Both the position numbers and the translations under genes were made by a program. A stretch of DNA of 37,983 nt from a bacterium. Its GTDB lineage: Bacteria; Armatimonadota; HRBIN16. The stretch spans positions 1 through 37,983 of the forward strand of contig JANWXG010000001.1 of the NCBI GenBank assembly GCA_025057335.1. The letters are read 5' to 3'. Below the pieces are notes generated by a model that searched no databases, was not told where the DNA came from, and saw only the letters and a program-made list of their open reading frames with translations. Shown here piece after piece: positions 22,901 to 30,597 of this stretch. Positions within the stretch are counted from its first letter, which is position 1, and every line of letters starts with the position of its first letter.

Positions 22901-23686
22901 ATGCAGCAGTGGCTGAACGATCCGAAGAACAGACCATTGGTCATCGGCGGAGCGATTGCGGTAGTGGTTATTGCTGTTGTCGCGGTTCTCCTGTTCATGG
23001 GCGGCGGCAGCCAGCAGACTACTCCGACTCAGACCACAACCGCTCCAGTGGGAGGACCTTCTCGAGAGGAGCTCGAGGGCGATTACGGCGTGCCTACAAC
23101 GGGGGCACCTCCGATGGCAGGCGGACCGAGGGGCGGGATGGGTATGCCTGGAATGGGTGGTATGCCACGTCCTGGCATGGGCGCACAACAGGCTGCTCAA
23201 GTGCCCGCTGGTAACCCCCCGTCGCGCTACCGCGTGGACCCGTTCAAGCCTTTGCCTTGGGAAGCGGACGTGAGCAAGCCCCCCATCCTGTCGGTGGTCA
23301 CGCCAGTGCGCCTGCAGCCTCTGCCGACGCCTCGCGTGAGGGAGGAAGAGCAGGAAGACATTCTTCCCCCGCAGCCCTACCGTCGGGTAGCAGGCATCAT
23401 GTGGGGACAGAGCGTAGCGGCAATTATCGAGACGCAGGGCGACCTGCCCCGTGTAGTGAAGCCGGGAGATACCATTGACGGGTTGCGCGTGGCACGCATC
23501 GAGCCCAACCAAGTCGTACTTTCTACACTGGGCAGGAAACCCCAGGAGATTAGCGTCAAACTGGGCGCACCGATTACCCCAGTACAGCGTGCTTTCCCCG
23601 GCGCTGGCGGTGTGCCAGGAGCAGGAGGTATCCCTGGCGTGCCTCCCGGTGGATTCCCTGGCGGCGGTGCCATGGAAGACTACTGA
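22901..23686 (+). CDS. pilP: PilP-like pilus periplasmic protein
   Basis: A 261-residue protein with an N-terminal membrane helix (about 13-33, LVIGGAIAVVVIAVVAVLLF), a disordered Thr/Pro then Gly/Met/Pro-rich linker (about 38-105, with GMGMPGMGGMPRPGMG), and a small beta domain at about 165-230 (RRVAGIMWGQSVAAIIETQG, VVKPGDTIDGLRVARIEPNQ) matching the PilP/GspC homology region that links the inner-membrane PilNO complex to the secretin. Classical PilP is a lipoprotein; this one is anchored by a helix, more like GspC. A Gly-rich tail follows the domain. The ATG at 22901 behind AAAGGAGGCGG is clear; the longer ORF overlaps pilO. Confidence 0.82.
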   Translation: MQQWLNDPKNRPLVIGGAIAVVVIAVVAVLLFMGGGSQQTTPTQTTTAPVGGPSREELEGDYGVPTTGAPPMAGGPRGGMGMPGMGGMPRPGMGAQQAAQVPAGNPPSRYRVDPFKPLPWEADVSKPPILSVVTPVRLQPLPTPRVREEEQEDILPPQPYRRVAGIMWGQSVAAIIETQGDLPRVVKPGDTIDGLRVARIEPNQVVLSTLGRKPQEISVKLGAPITPVQRAFPGAGGVPGAGGIPGVPPGGFPGGGAMEDY

Positions 23687-23771
23687 GATTGTCCCTCGCC
23701 TTGTGCTGGACAGAGGCAGAAAGGAAGGGATTTTCGGATGATGCGCGAAAAAACCTGAGGAGGTTATCTTG

Positions 23772-24557
23772 ATGCAGAAAACGTGGCATGTGATGCTGTG
23801 CCTGATGATGCTGGTGAGCCTGACAGTATCTGGTGTGGCACAGGAAAGTAGTCCCCGAGTGACACTCAACTTGGAGAGTGCAAGCATTGCGGATGCGCTG
23901 AAGCTGCTCTTCCGCGCCACAGGCTTCAACTACACCCTAGATGAGTCCGTAGTGCAGGGGTACGTCACCGTCTCCCTGAAGGACGTGACCTTCGAGACAG
24001 CGTTGCGCACCATCCTGCGTTCAGCCAATCCTCCACTAACCTACCGCGTGGACGGGGGGGTGTATATCATCACGCCCCGCATCGAGATGCCCGACACGAC
24101 GCCGATGGAGACGCAGGTAGAGGAACCTGCCCCGGTTCAGCTGCGCACTGAGAAGATCACGATGCAGCATCTCGACTCACTGGCGATTGCCCAGATACTG
24201 GGCGGTAGCGTCGTTGCGCTCAACCAGACAGGCTGGACGTATAGCGGTGGGGGCGGTTACGGCGGCTACGGCGGTTTCGGCGGTGGCTTTGGAGGCGGCT
24301 ACGGCGGCTTCGGAGGCGGCTACGGCGGTTTCGGCGGTGGCTACGGCGGCTTCGGAGGCGGCTACGGTGGCTTCGGTGGCTTTGGCGGCTTCGGAGGCGG
24401 CTACGGCGGCTTTGGTGGCGGCTACGGTGGCCTCGGCGGTGGCTGGGGTGGTGGCGGCTTCGGCGGAGGCTTCAACCGCGGCGGCTTCGGTGGCGGTTTC
24501 GGCGGTGGCTTCGGTCGCGGCGGCGGCTGGGGCGGCGGACGCGGTGGTGGTTTCTAG
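23772..24557 (+). CDS. STN-domain protein with aromatic glycine-rich tail; truncated PilQ-like paralog
   Basis: A 261-residue exported protein: signal peptide (1-23, ending VSGVAQ), an STN (secretin/TonB short N-terminal) domain at about 28-105 (VTLNLESASIADALKLLFRA, VTVSLKDVTFETALRTILRS, YIITPR), a linker and the start of a second secretin N-domain (QLRTEKITMQHLDSLAIAQI). It then turns into 104 residues of almost pure Gly with Tyr, Phe and Trp (158-261; GGYGGFGGG repeats ending with GRGGGWGGGRGGGF). PilQ downstream has the parallel sequence RLRTEKMKLQYINPSEF followed by its own Gly-rich stretch. No secretin pore is present. The tail is fully in frame and ends with a normal stop; AGGAGG lies nine bases upstream. 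Confidence 0.85.
   Translation: MQKTWHVMLCLMMLVSLTVSGVAQESSPRVTLNLESASIADALKLLFRATGFNYTLDESVVQGYVTVSLKDVTFETALRTILRSANPPLTYRVDGGVYIITPRIEMPDTTPMETQVEEPAPVQLRTEKITMQHLDSLAIAQILGGSVVALNQTGWTYSGGGGYGGYGGFGGGFGGGYGGFGGGYGGFGGGYGGFGGGYGGFGGFGGFGGGYGGFGGGYGGLGGGWGGGGFGGGFNRGGFGGGFGGGFGRGGGWGGGRGGGF
24243..24554 (+). repeat. Tandem GGC-TAC/TTC coding repeats
   Basis: Degenerate tandem units of about 18-24 bases built on GGCTACGGCGGCTTCGGAGG. They encode the GGYGGFGG tail of the STN protein and are prone to length change by slippage or recombination. Confidence 0.9.
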
Positions 24558-24638
24558 TGCGTCCGCCCCCGGCACCGCCGGGTCATCGCTGCTCTGCAAG
24601 CTAACGATCTGTAACGAGTAAAAGGAGGACAGAGGTTC

Positions 24639-26318
24639 ATGACACTCCGAGGATGGCGCAATGTCGCGACGTGGTTCGTCGTGGCGTATGCTGTATGGGG
24701 TTCGCTCCCTGCAACGAGTGCTCCGCGCACTCAACAAAACATGCCTTTGGTCAGCCTGACTCTGGTGGAAGCAGAGTTTCGTGATGCAGTGAACATGCTC
24801 ATGCAACGTAGTGGAGCAAGTATTGTGTTGGAGCCGAGCGACAAACCGTACCCGCGCGTGAATGTGAACTTGGTAGACATGCCTTTGGACAAAGCGCTGG
24901 AGTACCTGGCGCGCTCCGCAGGGGCGCGTGTGCGACGCACCGAAGATGGGGTGTTCCTGATTGGTCCTGCTGACAAGGAACCAGAGGCGCCTGTGGTCAA
25001 TGCACCTGCAGAGGAGCCAGTTCTCCCGCCAGCGCCCGTGCGGCTGCGCACGGAGAAGATGAAACTGCAGTACATCAATCCCAGCGAATTCCTCATGCAG
25101 TTGCGCACGGACCCAGAGATTATCGGTATGGACTGGGCGGCACGCAACAGCGGAGCGCTTCTGCAACACCTCATGGACATGACTCGCCCTGGCATGCGCC
25201 CGCTAACTCAACCCCAGCCCATCCTGCCTACAGCGCCTCAGCAGGCTCCCACCTCGACGACCTCCACCACGAACGCTGAACATATGCCCACTCCCAACAC
25301 TGGCTTCGACCAGCGCGGCGCTATGGGCGGAGGAATGGGCTTTGGCGGACAAGTTGGTGGGTTCCGTGGTGGATTGGGCGGCTTCGGGCAGCCTGGGGTC
25401 GGCGGCGGTCTGGGACAGCCAGGTATTGGTGCTGGTGGACAACCGGGTATCGGTGGCGCCGCTGGCGGACTGCTGCAGCTGAGCGCCGATGCACGCATCA
25501 TCGCCGTAGACGTTGACAACTCGCTCATCGTCATCGGCACTGACGAGGACATCGAAACCATCCGCCGCTTCATCCGACTGCTGGATGTGGCGCCGCGACA
25601 GGTAGAGATTAAGGCGGAGTTCGTCACCGTAAAAGTCAGCGAGGTACAGCAGTTCGGTATCGACTGGCTGGTGCAGCAGCTGAATACGCAGGCGGGTAAT
25701 GTGCCTGGTACCTTCGCTCCAGGTGGCAACATCTTTATTCGCTACAGTGCGGGGAACCTGACGGCGGAGCTGCGCACGGCGCTCTCTAACTCGCGTGGTC
25801 GCGTCATCCAGGCTCCCGTCATCACTACCCTGAACAATACGCCCGGCTCTATCTTCGTACAAACCCAGGTGCCTTTCGTGACGACAGTGTTCACCACGCC
25901 GGGACAGGGACAGGTGATTCAGGGTAGTCAGGTGAACTACGTGCCTGTCGTGTCGGGTATGACCGTGACCCCGCGTATTAACGGCGACGGCACCATCACT
26001 TTGTTCATTCCGCTACAGCTGTCAGACATCACGGGTTCGGTACGTGCACCCGACGGCAGCACGTTCCCGATTATCAACAGCCAGGCGGTCTTCACCACGC
26101 GGCGCGTACCCAGCGGACAGACGGTGGTACTGGGCGGCTTCATCCGGCGCAGCGAAGACCGCTCTGTGGCGAAGTTCCCCATCCTGGGCGACCTGCCCTG
26201 GATTGGACACCTGTTCCGTTCCACCAACTTCTCACAGGACGACACCGAGCTGCTCATCTTCCTGACACCACGCATTCTCGAGGAAGCGGGAGCACCAACT
26301 ATCGGCGTTACACCCTAA
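24639..26318 (+). CDS. pilQ: Type IV pilus secretin PilQ
   Basis: The outer-membrane channel through which the pilus exits. The 559-residue product has a signal peptide (to about residue 28), an STN/N0 domain (LVSLTLVEAEFRDAVNMLMQ, VNLVDMPLDKALEYLA), a secretin N1 domain interrupted by a Pro/Thr then Gly-rich insertion (about 183-278: GGGMGFGGQVGG, GQPGVGGGLGQPGIG), resuming at ARIIAVDVDNSLIVIGTDED, and the C-terminal secretin domain (about 300-550) with VEIKAEFVTVKVSEVQQFGI, VPSGQTVVLGGFIRRSEDRS, FPILGDLPWIGHLFRS and ELLIFLTPRI. AAAGGAGG precedes the ATG. It is the last pil gene here; motor, pilin and prepilin peptidase genes are elsewhere. Confidence 0.95.
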   Translation: MTLRGWRNVATWFVVAYAVWGSLPATSAPRTQQNMPLVSLTLVEAEFRDAVNMLMQRSGASIVLEPSDKPYPRVNVNLVDMPLDKALEYLARSAGARVRRTEDGVFLIGPADKEPEAPVVNAPAEEPVLPPAPVRLRTEKMKLQYINPSEFLMQLRTDPEIIGMDWAARNSGALLQHLMDMTRPGMRPLTQPQPILPTAPQQAPTSTTSTTNAEHMPTPNTGFDQRGAMGGGMGFGGQVGGFRGGLGGFGQPGVGGGLGQPGIGAGGQPGIGGAAGGLLQLSADARIIAVDVDNSLIVIGTDEDIETIRRFIRLLDVAPRQVEIKAEFVTVKVSEVQQFGIDWLVQQLNTQAGNVPGTFAPGGNIFIRYSAGNLTAELRTALSNSRGRVIQAPVITTLNNTPGSIFVQTQVPFVTTVFTTPGQGQVIQGSQVNYVPVVSGMTVTPRINGDGTITLFIPLQLSDITGSVRAPDGSTFPIINSQAVFTTRRVPSGQTVVLGGFIRRSEDRSVAKFPILGDLPWIGHLFRSTNFSQDDTELLIFLTPRILEEAGAPTIGVTP

Positions 26319-26348
26319 AGCGGTGTCCATTGCTCGTTACAGATCGGT

Positions 26349-26376
26349 GCGCGGGGGGACGCCCCCCGCGCTTCTC
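26349..26376 (+). terminator. GC-rich hairpin between pilQ and aroK
   Basis: A perfect 10-bp stem, GCGCGGGGGG (26349-26358) with CCCCCCGCGC (26362-26371), and a 3-base loop, followed by TTCTCATCT. The poor U-tract suggests partial termination or RNA-end protection, separating pil from the aro genes. It ends 13 bases before the aroK ATG, where no ribosome site is visible. Confidence 0.6.
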
Positions 26377-26384
26377 ATCTACCT

Positions 26385-26945
26385 ATGCGATGGGATGTGC
26401 CAGTAAATGTTGCGCTCATCGGTTTCATGGGCACAGGCAAGACGCTGCTTGGGCAGATGCTAGCGCAGCGATGGGGATGGCGATTCGTCGACACCGACTC
26501 GCTAGTAGAGCAACGGCTAGGATGTAGTGTTGCGCAGGTTTTCGAACGCTTTGGAGAGGAGTTCTTCCGGCAGCAAGAGACTGAGGTTCTGCGCAGTCTG
26601 GAGGTGGAGCGTCAGCTCGTTATCGCTACAGGCGGCGGTGTGCCCACACGCCCCGAGAATGTGCGTTCCCTGCGCCGACACGCCGTGCTGGTATTGCTCA
26701 CGGCAGCCCCAGAGGTGATTGTGCAACGTATACAGCCTGTGCACAGCCGCCCCAAGCTGGCTTCCGCTCCCGACGTGTTGGCGGAGGTGCATCGCCTGTT
26801 GCGCGAGCGCGAGCCCGCCTACGCTTGCGCCGACCTGCGTCTGGACACTTCTGCTCTTCACCCTGAAGAAGCCGTGCAACGCCTCGAGGAGCTGATTACC
26901 ACATGGAGACCCACTCCACGCTGTTCAGGCTCGACGTCCCTCTAG
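26385..26945 (+). CDS. aroK: Shikimate kinase AroK
   Basis: Phosphorylates shikimate to shikimate-3-phosphate in aromatic amino-acid synthesis. The 186-residue product has the P-loop LIGFMGTGKTLLGQ (residues 13-20), the Asp pair FVDTDSLV (36 and 38) that bind Mg and shikimate, FERFGEEFFRQQETEVL, ATGGGVPTRPENV and a lid/adenine region with SRPKLAS in place of the commoner NRPLL. No Shine-Dalgarno precedes ATG 26385; a GTG at 26397 is an in-frame alternative. Its last 43 bases overlap aroB. Placement right after pilQ repeats the pilMNOPQ-aroK-aroB order of gammaproteobacteria. Confidence 0.93.
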   Translation: MRWDVPVNVALIGFMGTGKTLLGQMLAQRWGWRFVDTDSLVEQRLGCSVAQVFERFGEEFFRQQETEVLRSLEVERQLVIATGGGVPTRPENVRSLRRHAVLVLLTAAPEVIVQRIQPVHSRPKLASAPDVLAEVHRLLREREPAYACADLRLDTSALHPEEAVQRLEELITTWRPTPRCSGSTSL

Positions 26946-28033
26946 GAGACCGCAGCTACCCCATTCTGGTCGGTAGGGGGGTACTGCAGCACGTTGGCGA
27001 ACACCTGCGTGCGTTGCAACCGTCGCAGTTGGCAATCCTCACCCACCCACAGCTAGCGCAGTGGTATGGTGAACCTATCGTCGCTTCCTTGCAGCAAGCC
27101 GGCATTCCCACCCACCTACTCCCCGTTCCGCCCGGTGAGCGAACGAAACGCTGGGAGGTGGTCGGACGGCTACTGCGCCAGATGGCACAGCGGGCGCTGG
27201 ACCGGCGATGCGTCGTGGTGGCGCTCGGGGGCGGCGTCATTGGCGACCTAGCGGGGTTCGTGGCGGCGTGTTACCTACGCGGTGTACGATATGTGCAGAT
27301 ACCTACGACCCTGCTGGCGCAGGTAGACTCCAGCGTGGGTGGCAAGACGGGTGTGAATCTACCGGAGGGCAAGAATCTGGTAGGAGCATTTCATCAGCCC
27401 GTGCTAGTGCTCATCGATACAGATACCCTTGCGACGTTGCCGCGTCGTCACTTTCGGGCAGGCTTGGCAGAAGTGCTGAAATACGGGCTGATCGCAGACG
27501 AAGCGCTATGGCACCTCGTGCGGGCAGAAGCCTCCTCCCTGCGGCAGGGACAGAGCGAGCGTCTAGAGGAAATAGTCTACCGCTGTTGTGCCATCAAGGC
27601 ACGGATTGTCTCCGAAGACGAGACCGAGCAAGGCGTGCGCGCCATCTTGAACTTCGGGCATACGGTCGGTCACGCGCTGGAAGCAGTGGAGGGCTATGGT
27701 CGCCTGCTGCACGGCGAGGCAGTGGCGATTGGTATGGTGTCGGCAGCGCTGGTGGGCGAGGTTGTTGGCGTGACGCCCGCTGGTACGGCGGAGGAGATAG
27801 CACGCTCACTGCAGGCGCTTGGCTTGCCCGTTACGTTGCCGCAGGGAGTGGATTTCGCACGTCTGCTCCAAGTGATGGCGCGAGACAAGAAGGCGCGAGA
27901 TGGTCAGGTGCGTTTCGTGCTGTTGGAGCGCGTGGGGCAGGCACGCTTGCCTGTCGCGGTGAATGAAGAAGCAGTGATTCGCGCCTTGAGCCTGCATCAG
28001 CAAAAGTTCGTGCAGAGAACCACAGGGGGATGA
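26903..28033 (+). CDS. aroB: 3-dehydroquinate synthase AroB
   Basis: Converts DAHP to 3-dehydroquinate, the second step of the shikimate pathway, using NAD and a divalent metal. The 376-residue product shows PPGERTKRWEVV, VVVALGGGVIGDLAGFVAAC (NAD site), YVQIPTTLLAQVDSSVGGKT and GVNLPEGKNLVGAFHQP, FRAGLAEVLKYGLIAD (metal Glu), and NFGHTVGHALEAVEGY with HGEAVAIGM (metal His residues). Starts inside aroK (ATG 26903, GAGGAG 11 bases upstream) and its stop overlaps the next start (ATGA). Clearly co-translated with its neighbours. Confidence 0.96.
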   Translation: METHSTLFRLDVPLGDRSYPILVGRGVLQHVGEHLRALQPSQLAILTHPQLAQWYGEPIVASLQQAGIPTHLLPVPPGERTKRWEVVGRLLRQMAQRALDRRCVVVALGGGVIGDLAGFVAACYLRGVRYVQIPTTLLAQVDSSVGGKTGVNLPEGKNLVGAFHQPVLVLIDTDTLATLPRRHFRAGLAEVLKYGLIADEALWHLVRAEASSLRQGQSERLEEIVYRCCAIKARIVSEDETEQGVRAILNFGHTVGHALEAVEGYGRLLHGEAVAIGMVSAALVGEVVGVTPAGTAEEIARSLQALGLPVTLPQGVDFARLLQVMARDKKARDGQVRFVLLERVGQARLPVAVNEEAVIRALSLHQQKFVQRTTGG

Positions 28034-28227
28034 AAAACCGCGCCACCAAATGGATAGACCGCGGGGGAGCCGTGTGGATTGCAGTGGTCACGCTGGTGTT
28101 CCTAGGGCTACCCCTGGGATTGCCTGCGGCAAGCGTTACAGCGCTGGAGAAGGTGTACGCTGCGGTGTTGATAGTGGGAGTAGTTTGGATGGCTCGGCGC
28201 GCCATGGAAGGGGGCAAAAGGGCGTGA
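28030..28227 (+). CDS. Small two-helix membrane protein, unknown
   Basis: A 65-residue protein with two membrane segments (about 13-33, GAVWIAVVTLVFLGLPLGLP, and 41-57, VYAAVLIVGVVWMARR) and basic ends. Its ATG overlaps the aroB stop (ATGA) and its own stop shares a base with the kinase start (TGATG), so it is locked into translation between the two. No family recognised. The tie to the kinase suggests a membrane partner, which is inference. Confidence 0.7.
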   Translation: MKNRATKWIDRGGAVWIAVVTLVFLGLPLGLPAASVTALEKVYAAVLIVGVVWMARRAMEGGKRA

Positions 28228-29906
28228 TGAGTCGGGTGCTGGCTGGGCGATATGAGCCTCTGGAGAAGCTGGGTGAAGGGAGTTTGTTTGCAGCCTATCG
28301 CGCCAGAGACCTCGAGACCAATGCGCTTGTGACCGTCAAGCTATTGCTGCCAGCGTTCGCGGATGACACCGCGTTGGTTAAGGCGCTTCGAGAGTGTTTT
28401 CACGCTGCCTCTGCGTTGAACCACCCTCGAATCGCCCGCATCCTGCAGGTCACGGAACATGAAGGGCAACTGGTGCTGGTCACTGAGTTCGTGCGTGGTA
28501 TCAACTTAAAGGAACGTATCCGCCGCGTTGCGCCGTTTACGCTGTCCGTAGGCATCGACATCGCACTGGCAGTCGCGGAGGGTTTAGAGAGCGCGCACCG
28601 GGCAGGGATTATTCATGGCGACCTGCGCCCGCACAACATTATTGTGTCGCAAGAGGGGCTGGTCAAGGTCACCGACTTCGGGTTGCTTCCTGCGTTCCAA
28701 GCATCGCCTCTGGCGCAGACCGTCTGGCTCACTCGTGCAGCGCCGTATCTCCCACCAGAGGTCTCGGAGGGCTGGCAGATAACTCCTGCTGCCGACGTCT
28801 ACGCACTGGGGGTCATCCTGTTCGAGATGATTACAGGCGGTGTGCCCTTCCCTGCCGACACGCCCGTCGCCATCGCGTTGCGTCATGCGAAAGACCCACC
28901 GCCCAGCCCGCGTGCGGTCAACCCGGGCGTCCCCCGGGCTGTAGAGGGCATCGTGCTGAAGGCGATGCAGAAGCTGCCCGAGCAACGCTACCCCGACATC
29001 AGCTCCATGCTGCAGGACCTGCGGGCAGTACATGACGCCCTGCGCTTCGGCAAGCCGCTGTCGTGGTCGCCACTGGAACTCCCAGCAGAGCGCGCCGCCT
29101 CCGTCTCGCGCCCGCGTGAGACGCGCCCCGCCGAGAGTGAAGATGTAGAGATGCGGTTCATCCGCTCTTCGCTGCGTGTGCTAGCAGCGCTCGCTGCGCT
29201 GGTGGTGGTAGCGGTAGTCGTGTTAGTCGTTTGGGTGACTCGCCCCGTGAAGGTGGTGGCGGTACCCGACCTGCAGGGCAAGCCGCTGGTGGAGGCACGT
29301 CGCCTTGCACGAGAAGCTGACCTGAATCTGGTCATTCGGCAGGAGGAGTACAATGAGCAGTTTCCTGCAGGCACGGTGTATCTTGTGCAGCCGGAGGCAG
29401 GCACGCAGGTCAAAGCGGGCAGTGCGGTGCAAGTGTGGGTGAGCAAGGGCTCACGCATGGTGGAGGTGCCCGACGTACAGGGATTGAGCGAGGTGGAGGC
29501 GCGTCGGAGGCTCGTGGAGGCAGGTTTGCAGGTCGGCAAAGTGGAAGAGAAACCGCACCTGACCGTGCCAGCGGGCACCGTGCTGTCGCAGTCGCCGCCG
29601 CCGAAGCGTCGGGTGAATCGCGAAGCGCCCGTCGACCTGGTTATCAGTTCAGGCACGCCACTGCCTGCTGTGCCGGAAGTGGCGGCGGAGCGCGGTTTTG
29701 AGGTCGTGGTTCCCGTGCGAGGCAATCCGGGCGAGATGGTGCAGGTGCGACTGGAGGTGCAGGACGCGCTGGGAGTATACACCATTCTAGATGAGCCGCA
29801 CGCTGCGGGAGAGCAGCTCATCGTGCCTGTGCGCGTTCGAGGACGCCCCGTCGTGTTCCGCCTCTACTTCAACAACCAGCTGGTGCACGAGGAGGTGCGC
29901 TCGTAG
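28227..29906 (+). CDS. Membrane Ser/Thr protein kinase with PASTA repeats
   Basis: A 559-residue PknB-type (Hanks) kinase. The kinase domain (about 8-270) has a Gly loop GEGSLFAAY (16-24), Lys38 in VTVKLL, Glu56 of helix C, catalytic loop HGDLRPHNI (130-138) and DFG at 150-152. HGD instead of HRD and Arg for the usual loop Lys mark it as a non-RD kinase whose activation may not need loop phosphorylation. A juxtamembrane linker, a transmembrane helix at about 315-336 and two extracellular PASTA units follow (VAVPDLQGKPLVEARRLAR, VEVPDVQGLSEVEARRRLVE); PASTA domains bind peptidoglycan fragments. A final 80-residue beta-rich domain (about 480-559) is unrecognised. Confidence 0.92.
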   Translation: MSRVLAGRYEPLEKLGEGSLFAAYRARDLETNALVTVKLLLPAFADDTALVKALRECFHAASALNHPRIARILQVTEHEGQLVLVTEFVRGINLKERIRRVAPFTLSVGIDIALAVAEGLESAHRAGIIHGDLRPHNIIVSQEGLVKVTDFGLLPAFQASPLAQTVWLTRAAPYLPPEVSEGWQITPAADVYALGVILFEMITGGVPFPADTPVAIALRHAKDPPPSPRAVNPGVPRAVEGIVLKAMQKLPEQRYPDISSMLQDLRAVHDALRFGKPLSWSPLELPAERAASVSRPRETRPAESEDVEMRFIRSSLRVLAALAALVVVAVVVLVVWVTRPVKVVAVPDLQGKPLVEARRLAREADLNLVIRQEEYNEQFPAGTVYLVQPEAGTQVKAGSAVQVWVSKGSRMVEVPDVQGLSEVEARRRLVEAGLQVGKVEEKPHLTVPAGTVLSQSPPPKRRVNREAPVDLVISSGTPLPAVPEVAAERGFEVVVPVRGNPGEMVQVRLEVQDALGVYTILDEPHAAGEQLIVPVRVRGRPVVFRLYFNNQLVHEEVRS

Positions 29907-29910
29907 CGGG

Positions 29911-30591
29911 ATGGTGCGCGTGCTCATCGCCCCTTCTCTCCTGTCGGCGGACTTCGCCAATCTGGGTCAGGCGGCGCGCGCGGCGCGTGAGGCGGGCGCG
30001 GAACTGCTGCACTTTGACGTCATGGATGGCGTGTTTGTGCCGAACATCACTTTTGGTCCGCAGACTGTGCAGGCGTTGCGCCACCACTCGGAAGCTCTTT
30101 TCGACGTGCATCTGATGATTGTGCAGCCGGAGCGCTACATTGAGCAGTTTGCGCGGGCGGGAGCCGACATCATCACGGTGCAAGCGGAGGCGTGCGTGCA
30201 CCTACAGCGGACGCTGGCTCAGATTCGGGAGTTTGGCGCGCGCGCGGGTGTGGCGCTCAACCCAGCGACCCCGTTGAGCGCGATAGAATACGTGATACCC
30301 GATATCGACCTGCTACTGGTGATGACGGTGAACCCGGGCTTCGGCGGACAGCAGTTTATCCCCGAGATGCTGCGCAAAATCGCCCGGGCGCGCGCCATGC
30401 TAGACGAAGCGGGCAGCGACGCCTGGCTGGAGGTTGACGGCGGCATCAATGGGCAGACAACGCCACTGGTGGTGCGTGCAGGAGCGCGTGTGTTGGTAGC
30501 AGGCACGTCGGTGTTCGGACATCCCGAAGGGGTGCGCGCGGGCGTCGAGGAGTTGCGCCAGGCGGCATGGGAGGCGGGGGAAAGGGTGTGA
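29911..30591 (+). CDS. rpe: Ribulose-phosphate 3-epimerase
   Basis: Interconverts ribulose-5-phosphate and xylulose-5-phosphate in the pentose phosphate pathway. The 226-residue TIM barrel shows IAPSLLSADFANLG, LHFDVMDGVFVPNITFGP (metal His and catalytic Asp), FDVHLMIVQPERYI, VMTVNPGFGGQQFIPEML and LEVDGGINGQT (second catalytic Asp). The ATG lies 4 bases after the kinase stop; an in-frame extension upstream is antisense-free but overlaps the kinase and is rejected. Ribulose-5-phosphate is also the precursor of the riboflavin four-carbon unit, so its place next to ribD/ribE may be functional. Confidence 0.96.
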   Translation: MVRVLIAPSLLSADFANLGQAARAAREAGAELLHFDVMDGVFVPNITFGPQTVQALRHHSEALFDVHLMIVQPERYIEQFARAGADIITVQAEACVHLQRTLAQIREFGARAGVALNPATPLSAIEYVIPDIDLLLVMTVNPGFGGQQFIPEMLRKIARARAMLDEAGSDAWLEVDGGINGQTTPLVVRAGARVLVAGTSVFGHPEGVRAGVEELRQAAWEAGERV

Positions 30592-30597
30592 CAGGAT

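Noticed and set aside
22832..23929. 365-residue minus-strand ORF over pilP
   Set aside because: Antisense to a protein with clear PilP motifs; composition is that of a shadow frame.
24243..24554. CRISPR-like regular repeats
   Set aside because: The repeats are contiguous coding repeats without unique spacers; they encode the Gly-rich tail.
24177..25169. 330-residue minus-strand ORF rich in Ala, Thr and Glu
   Set aside because: It is the complement of the GGYGGFGG repeats and pilQ start; low complexity in both strands keeps the frame open by chance.
27208..27966. 252-residue plus-strand ORF in another frame of aroB
   Set aside because: Lies wholly inside aroB, is Arg/Ala/Gly rich and has no recognisable motif.
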